Below are positions 59,218 to 64,000 of a stretch of DNA of 64,000 nucleotides, one piece after another (the stretch's first letter is position 1; each line of letters opens with the position of its first letter). Location: positions 118,048 through 182,047 of the forward strand of contig NZ_LKTM01000361.1 in NCBI RefSeq assembly GCF_001417955.2, written 5' to 3'. The stretch comes from Mycobacterium gordonae. Its GTDB lineage: Bacteria > Actinomycetota > Actinomycetes > Mycobacteriales > Mycobacteriaceae. The notes under the pieces were generated by a model. It saw only the letters and a list, made by a program, of their open reading frames with translations. It had not been told where the DNA came from and did not search any database. The translations under genes were made by a program, and so were the position numbers.

Positions 59218-60621
59218 ATGGAGCATCTGACTGCCCTTGACGCGGCATTCCTCGAAGTCGAAGACTCCGACCCACACGTCAGCCTGGCGATCGGCGGGGT
59301 GTCGATCATCGAGGGTCCCCCGCCGACCCACGAGGAGTTCGTCGAAGCCTTCACCGAACGCGTGCAATCCATTCCGCGCTGCACGCAGGTGCTCAAGACC
59401 CACCCGCTCGACATCGGTCCACCGGAGTGGGCGGACGATCCGCACTTCGACATCTCGCGGCACCTACACCGGCTCGCGCTGCCGCAACCCGGTGGCGACA
59501 CCGAATTGTTCGACGTGGTGGCCGACGTGATGGAGCGCCGCCTGGATCGCGAGCGCCCGCTGTGGGAGTGCTACATCATCGAAGGCCTCAGCGATGACCG
59601 GTGGGCGGTGCTGACCAAGCTGCATCACTGCATCGCCGACGGCATCGCGACCACGCAGCTGATGGCCAAGTTCAGCGACGAAGGCGTCGGCGAGTCCTTC
59701 GCCACCGAGATCCACGGCGCCCAGGAGCCGCAGCGGCGTTGGCTGGGCTTGCCGAAGGTGAGCCTGAACCCGGTGAGTTGGGTGAGCGGCATCGCGCGGG
59801 GCGCCGTCAGCGCGGCGTCGGCCGTCGAACATGCCGCGTTGGGCGCTGCGGAACTCACGGCGAGCATGCTCACCTCGGCTCCGGACACGTCGTTGAGCGG
59901 CTCGGTCACTACCAGGCGCCGCTACCGGGCGGCCCGGGTTCGGCTGGCCGACCTGCACGAGGTCGGCGACGCATTCGACGTGACGGTCAATGATGTCGCG
60001 CTGGCCGCGATCACCGCCAGCTACCGGCAGCTGCTGCTGGACCGCGGGGAGAAGCCCGGACGCAACTCGCTGCGCACGCTGGTACCGGTGTCGGTGCGCG
60101 GGACGAACCATTTCAATCTGACCGACAACGAGGTGTCGGCGATGCTGCCGCTGTTGCCCGTCGACGAGGCCGACCCGGTAACGCAGCTGGAGCTGGTGCA
60201 CAAGCGGCTGCAGCATGCCAAGGGCAGTGGGCAGAGTGAAGGTGGCACCGCGATGCTGGCCGCGGTCGGCACCGTGCCATTCATGTTCTCGGCGTGGGCC
60301 GTTCGACTGCTCAGCCATCTGCCGCAGAAGGCGGTGGTGGCATTGGCGACCAATGTCCCCGGCCCGCGTGCCGAGCAGCGACTGCTGGGTCGGCGGGTAT
60401 TGGAGATCCTGCCGGTCCCGCCGATCGCACTGCAGTTGCGCACCGGCATCGCGATGGTCAGCTACGCCGAGCATTTCGTCTTCGGCATCACCGGCGATTA
60501 CGACTCCGCGCCGGACCTCGAGGCGCTCGCGTCGGGCATCGAGGACGGCGCGGCGCGGCTGCTCGAGATGAGTCGGGCGCTTCGGGTCAAGCGCCGGAAG
60601 GTACGTAAGGCGTTGGCCTAA
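59218..60621 (+). CDS. wax ester synthase/diacylglycerol acyltransferase (triacylglycerol synthase, Rv2285-like)
   Basis: 467 aa. Catalytic HHxxxDG motif as LHHCIADGIA with His136, His137, Asp141, Gly142. Other blocks: PLWECYIIEGL, NDVALAAITASYRQ, and NVPGPRAEQRLLG. Makes triacylglycerol from diacylglycerol and acyl-CoA, on the membrane/lipid-droplet surface; central to dormant-state lipid storage. ATG 59218 has no obvious strong ribosome site and may be nearly leaderless. Overlaps the convergent P450 by 4 nt. Confidence 0.92.
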   Translation: MEHLTALDAAFLEVEDSDPHVSLAIGGVSIIEGPPPTHEEFVEAFTERVQSIPRCTQVLKTHPLDIGPPEWADDPHFDISRHLHRLALPQPGGDTELFDVVADVMERRLDRERPLWECYIIEGLSDDRWAVLTKLHHCIADGIATTQLMAKFSDEGVGESFATEIHGAQEPQRRWLGLPKVSLNPVSWVSGIARGAVSAASAVEHAALGAAELTASMLTSAPDTSLSGSVTTRRRYRAARVRLADLHEVGDAFDVTVNDVALAAITASYRQLLLDRGEKPGRNSLRTLVPVSVRGTNHFNLTDNEVSAMLPLLPVDEADPVTQLELVHKRLQHAKGSGQSEGGTAMLAAVGTVPFMFSAWAVRLLSHLPQKAVVALATNVPGPRAEQRLLGRRVLEILPVPPIALQLRTGIAMVSYAEHFVFGITGDYDSAPDLEALASGIEDGAARLLEMSRALRVKRRKVRKALA

Positions 60622-61865
60622 GCGACTTTCGGGGCAAACGTGACGGGCAGCTTGCCGAGGCCGGTCATGGCGGGGTTGCCGAGGTAGAAGTCGACTCCGT
60701 CCTGGTCGACGGTGTAGTCGGGGATGCGGTCGAGGACGGCTTTGACCATCACTTCGGCCATGGTTCGGGCAAGGTGCGATCCGATGCAGCGGTGGGGCCC
60801 GAGGCCGAAGGCCAAGTGGCGGTTGGGGTTTCGGTCCAGCACGATCTCGTCGGGTCGGTCGAACTCGTTTTCGTCGTGGTTGGCGGCCAGCCAGCTGATG
60901 ATCAGTTTGTCGTTTGCCTTCAGGTGCTGGCCGTTGAGGGTGACGTCTTTGGTGACGGTGCGGCTGAGTTGCTGGTTGACCGAGAAGTAGCGCAGGAACT
61001 CGTCGGTGGCGGTGCGGTAAAGCTCGGGGTGTTGGATCAGTTGGCTTTTGAGCTCGGGGTGCGTCCCCAAATGCAGCAGCGTCAGTGAGGTTTGGGAGGT
61101 GGTGGTGTCGACGCCGCCGCCGATGAGGTTCCAGATGATGTTGAGCAGTTGCTCGTCGGTGAGTCTCTCGTTCTCGAACTCGAATTGGAGCAGGAAGCTG
61201 GTCAGGTCCTCTTTCGGGTCGCCGCGTCGTAGAGCGGCGTATTCGAGGACGCCCTGCATCATCTCCGGCACCGCGGCGATGGCTTCGAGGTATTCCGGAC
61301 TGTCCTGGGGGACGGCCATGACGGCGTGGAACAGGTTGGCGTAGAGGTGCCAGTTGTCGTAGGGCAGGCCCATCAGCTTCATGGTGAGGATGGCCGGGAC
61401 GGGGCTGGCGAAGTCGAGCACCAGATCCATGTGTCCCTCGGTGATGTGCTGATTGAGGAACTCGTGCGCCTTTTCTTCCATGAACGGCCGCAGTTTGTCG
61501 ACGGCGCCGGGGGAGAAGAATGGGGCCAGCGCGTGTCTCAAGGCCTGGTGGAAGGGGCCGTCGATCTCGCCGATGCCCAGGGCGGGTTGGCCTTCGGGGC
61601 GGGGGACGCCCATCTCGCCCTGGTAGTCGATGCCGTCGTCGGCGTTCGGCTCGTATTTGTGCGCGAAAGTGTCGCCGTCTCGGGCGGTTTCGCGGACGGC
61701 CTCGTAGCTGGTGAGGAACCAGAAGCCGCCGTAGTTCTCGTTCCAGGCGACCGGGCATTTGCGTCTGAGCTCGGCGTTGATGGCGAGCTCGTTGAGGTTG
61801 AACTCGTCGGAGTGGTGGTCGAAGTTTGTCTTGACATCGGCGGGGATGTCGGGCCGGGCTGTCAC
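60618..61865 (-). CDS. cytochrome P450
   Basis: 415 aa from GTG 61865. I-helix IGGGVDTTTSQTSLTL, K-helix DEFLRYFSVNQQLSR, heme loop FGLGPHRCIGSHLAR with Cys360. The I-helix has Val-Asp where most have Ala/Gly-x-(E/D)-Thr, still with Thr. A class I bacterial P450 of unknown substrate. Divergent from the M24 peptidase pair; shares a short AT-rich intergenic region with it. Confidence 0.9.
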   Translation of the reverse strand: MTARPDIPADVKTNFDHHSDEFNLNELAINAELRRKCPVAWNENYGGFWFLTSYEAVRETARDGDTFAHKYEPNADDGIDYQGEMGVPRPEGQPALGIGEIDGPFHQALRHALAPFFSPGAVDKLRPFMEEKAHEFLNQHITEGHMDLVLDFASPVPAILTMKLMGLPYDNWHLYANLFHAVMAVPQDSPEYLEAIAAVPEMMQGVLEYAALRRGDPKEDLTSFLLQFEFENERLTDEQLLNIIWNLIGGGVDTTTSQTSLTLLHLGTHPELKSQLIQHPELYRTATDEFLRYFSVNQQLSRTVTKDVTLNGQHLKANDKLIISWLAANHDENEFDRPDEIVLDRNPNRHLAFGLGPHRCIGSHLARTMAEVMVKAVLDRIPDYTVDQDGVDFYLGNPAMTGLGKLPVTFAPKVA

Positions 61866-61992
61866 TTGTATGTGCCTCTCGGAGTGCGGGGCGGAGTGCG
61901 CGGCGCTTTTTACGCTATCTTTGCATTATTACGCATTAGGGAGGTGTGGGGCCATCGAGGACTGGGCTGCTGGGGCGACGATCGGCGGGCAG

Positions 61993-63165
61993 GTGATCCC
62001 GGCGCTGCCCGATCTGGCCCGCATGCGCCGGGAGCGTTTCGGTCGGTTGCAGGCTGGTTTGGCTTCCGGCGGCTTGGACGGGTTGGTGTTGCTTGGGTCC
62101 AGTGCGGTGTCGTACGCGACGGGGGCGTTGACGCCGTCGATGGACGGCGACACGGCGGCGTTGTTCCGGGCGGTGGCGGTGGTGGTGACGGGGGAGTCGG
62201 CGCCGCATTTGTTCACGATGTTCGCCGACGGGGCGCCTTCGGACGTCGTGGTTCATGGGCCGTTGTTTCCGGATCTTGACGATGGGGTGTTTGCGTCGGA
62301 GTTGGCTTCTCTGTTTGGTGCTGGGTCTCGGCTGGGGATTGACCACTTGTCGCACGCCATGTTTCGCGGGTTATCCGGCTATGAGTGGGTGGACGCGTCG
62401 GGGGTTCTGGGTTCGGCGCGGGTGTTGAAGACGGTCGATGAGGTGGCGTGTATTCGGCACGCGCAGTTGCTGAACGAGCTGGCGATGGAGGATGCATTAG
62501 CTTTGCTTCGGCCGGGCGTGCGGCAGGTCGACTTGAGCGCGGCGTTTCTGCGGCGGGTGTTCGAACTCGGGGCCTCGGCGGGTGGGATCGATCCGATCTG
62601 GCAGGTGATGGCACCTTCTAGGGCGCTGGGGCCGTGGACCGTGCATGGTGACTTGGCGTATCCGACGGTGACGTCGGATCGGTTTCTGCGGTACGGCGAC
62701 GTGATCTGGGTGGACGCCGGGATCATGTACGAGGGGTATGCCTCGGACTATGGTCGGACCTGGGTCGTGGGTTCTGCTTTGGATGGTTTGCAGGGCGGGC
62801 AGTTTCGGCGGTGGCGCGGGGTGGTCGATGCGTGCCTGGACGTGTTGCGGCCGGGCGTCTCGGGTTTGGAACTGTGCAAGGTTGCGGTGGCGGCCAACGA
62901 CGGGGTACGGCCGTGGATCGAGCATTTCTACCTGGCGCACGGGGTGGGGACCGACAGTGCGGAGATGCCGTTGATCGGGACGGATCTCGGCGAGGATTTC
63001 GACTCTCGGTTGGTGGTCGAGCCGGGGATGGTGATGGTGTTCGAGCCGGTGATATGGGACGAGGGTTCGGCGGGATATCGGGCGGAAGACATTGTGGCCG
63101 TGACGGATAACGGGTGGGTGAAGTTGAGTGGGGATTCGTACTCGCCGTATGGGGCTTTTGAATGA
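61993..63165 (+). CDS. M24-family (Xaa-Pro aminopeptidase/creatinase fold) metallopeptidase, ligands intact
   Basis: About 390 aa if GTG 61993 is the start; the frame is open to 61759 and TTG 61921 or a start near 61953 (after GGGAGG at 61939) cannot be excluded. Pita-bread fold with a creatinase N-domain and all five metal ligands: Asp241 and Asp252 (VDAGIMYEGYASDYGRTW), His316 (LAHGVGTD), Glu351 (VFEPVIW), Glu365 (YRAEDIV). ATGA-coupled to the next M24 gene. Substrate unknown. Confidence 0.82.
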   Translation: MIPALPDLARMRRERFGRLQAGLASGGLDGLVLLGSSAVSYATGALTPSMDGDTAALFRAVAVVVTGESAPHLFTMFADGAPSDVVVHGPLFPDLDDGVFASELASLFGAGSRLGIDHLSHAMFRGLSGYEWVDASGVLGSARVLKTVDEVACIRHAQLLNELAMEDALALLRPGVRQVDLSAAFLRRVFELGASAGGIDPIWQVMAPSRALGPWTVHGDLAYPTVTSDRFLRYGDVIWVDAGIMYEGYASDYGRTWVVGSALDGLQGGQFRRWRGVVDACLDVLRPGVSGLELCKVAVAANDGVRPWIEHFYLAHGVGTDSAEMPLIGTDLGEDFDSRLVVEPGMVMVFEPVIWDEGSAGYRAEDIVAVTDNGWVKLSGDSYSPYGAFE

Positions 63166-64000
63166 GTCCGGTGGCGCGGGATTCCGGTGTGCGCGTTGGC
63201 GTCATGGCGTTGGAGGACTCGAGTCGGGTTGACTTTTTTGCTTTGCGGGCTGAGCGGCGGGCGAAGGTGTTCGCCGGTATGGACTCTGCGGGCATTGACG
63301 CATTGATACTGGGTGGGGCCGGCAATGTGCACTATGTGTGCGGCGCTCGGGTGTTAGGTCGTGCCGGGGTTTTGCCGTTTGCACCGGTGTGCGTGGTGGT
63401 GCGGGCGACGGGGCGGGTGCATCTGCTATCGACGTGGGACGAGGGCGTGCCGCCGGAAATCGAGCGGGAGGATCTGTATCCGCTGAGCTGGAACCCCGCC
63501 AATCTGATGGCGTCGGTGGGGGCAATTCCGGGGCTTCGGGAGGCGCGGCGGATCGGGACCGATGGGTTGACGGCTTCCACTGGGGCGATGATCGCGTCGT
63601 TGTCTTCGGGTGCGGAGCTGGTGGACGGGGGTGCTGTCCTTGAGGCTTGTCGGCGAGTGAAGTCTGACGCCGAGATCACGTGTTTTGAAGTGGCGGCGGC
63701 GATTTCGGAGTCAGCGTTGAGTGCGATGGCTGCGGCGCTGGGGCCGGGGGTGTCGGAGCGGGAGTTGCTGGGGGTGTACTCGGAGCATGTGGCGCGGTTG
63801 GGGGCGCCGGTGCCGCCGTCGGAGAGTGTGTGCTTTGTTGCCTCTGGGGCAGTTTCGCTTGGGCATGTGGCGTCGGATCGGGTGGTGGGGGACGGGGAGC
63901 TGGTGGTGTTGGCGCCGGGGGCGTTGTATGCCGGGTACGAGGCGGGGTTGGCGCGGACGTTGGTGGCCGGCTCCGGTGTCGGTGGGGCTTTGAGTGAGCG
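63162..64000 (+). CDS. second M24-family protein, metal Asp ligands replaced (partial, runs off window)
   Basis: At least 279 residues. Creatinase-type N-domain (VFAGMDSAGIDALILGGAGNVHYVCG) and start of the pita-bread domain (VKSDAEITCFEVAAAISE). Where the preceding paralogue has two Asp ligands, this one reads LAPGALYAGYEAGLARTL with Ala251 and Gly262. It is probably not a metallopeptidase; creatinase itself is a metal-free relative. Start ATG 63162 overlaps the upstream stop (ATGA). The C-terminus is outside the window. Confidence 0.82.
   Translation, partial: MSPVARDSGVRVGVMALEDSSRVDFFALRAERRAKVFAGMDSAGIDALILGGAGNVHYVCGARVLGRAGVLPFAPVCVVVRATGRVHLLSTWDEGVPPEIEREDLYPLSWNPANLMASVGAIPGLREARRIGTDGLTASTGAMIASLSSGAELVDGGAVLEACRRVKSDAEITCFEVAAAISESALSAMAAALGPGVSERELLGVYSEHVARLGAPVPPSESVCFVASGAVSLGHVASDRVVGDGELVVLAPGALYAGYEAGLARTLVAGSGVGGALSE

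Noticed and set aside
59464..61758. 764-codon minus-strand frame
   Set aside because: It runs antisense through the triacylglycerol synthase and out of frame through the P450, both with intact catalytic motifs; the Arg/Pro/His-rich translation is a shadow.
1..64000. tRNA, rRNA, insertion sequences, prophage
   Set aside because: I found no cloverleaf-like GTTCRA segments, rRNA motifs, transposase or integrase genes; the pRiA4b Orf3-like gene alone is not evidence of a mobile element.

Overview
The window is high-GC actinobacterial chromosome and almost certainly comes from a slow-growing, non-tuberculous Mycobacterium. The evidence is a PPE-MPTR protein, DosR-type dormancy promoters, a WS/DGAT triacylglycerol synthase, an OtsB1-type trehalose-phosphatase/GH65 fusion, several actinobacterial P450s, F420/LLM enzymes, and local gene orders resembling M. 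tuberculosis Rv2004c-Rv2006 and the Rv2280-Rv2296 region. These Rv correspondences are from memory, not from a search. I see no rRNA, tRNA, insertion sequence, prophage or CRISPR array. Genes are packed tightly, many with 4-nt ATGA overlaps, and no gap exceeds about 160 nt.

1-12.5 kb is a dormancy-type block. It holds three universal stress proteins, the divergent otsB1-like fusion, and a five-gene operon: USP, APH-like/P-loop kinase, PEP synthase, and two KAS III-like proteins. DosR-like boxes precede two of the USP genes, each with a -10 hexamer at the same distance; a third, weaker candidate precedes the first USP.

12.5-16.4 kb (minus strand) holds a very unusual cluster: a glutamate-racemase-like protein translationally coupled to a three-domain fusion (cysteine-dioxygenase-like cupin, caspase/CHAT-like His-Cys domain, SAM methyltransferase), plus a bicupin protein. 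This is my best candidate for an undescribed system.

16.4-33.4 kb is mixed metabolism and regulation: VOC, DoxX, SRPBCC and SDR proteins, a membrane Ser/Thr kinase, haloalkane dehalogenase, CysQ, a BKACE-MFS pair, a PadR regulator with a clear operator, a MalY-like aminotransferase, and an AbiEi-like protein. Three related palindromic elements lie within 2.3 kb. A luciferase-like oxidoreductase here is a decayed pseudogene.

33.4-51.5 kb holds two P450s, an EfeO-like lipoprotein, an M23-like lipoprotein, a secreted nucleoside-phosphorylase-like protein, SseB, an LppO-like protein, an acetoin-type alsS-alsD pair, a CPA1 antiporter, a DUF5685 protein with an extraordinary cysteine-rich tail, a chagasin-like inhibitor and a DsbA-like protein.

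51.5-64 kb holds the PPE-MPTR gene behind a DosR-like box, a flavin monooxygenase with a TetR regulator and palindromic operator, a second receptor-type Ser/Thr kinase, a vapB with a vapC remnant, a GlcD-like oxidase, the triacylglycerol synthase, a third P450, and a tandem of M24 peptidases whose second member (cut by the window end) has lost its Asp metal ligands.
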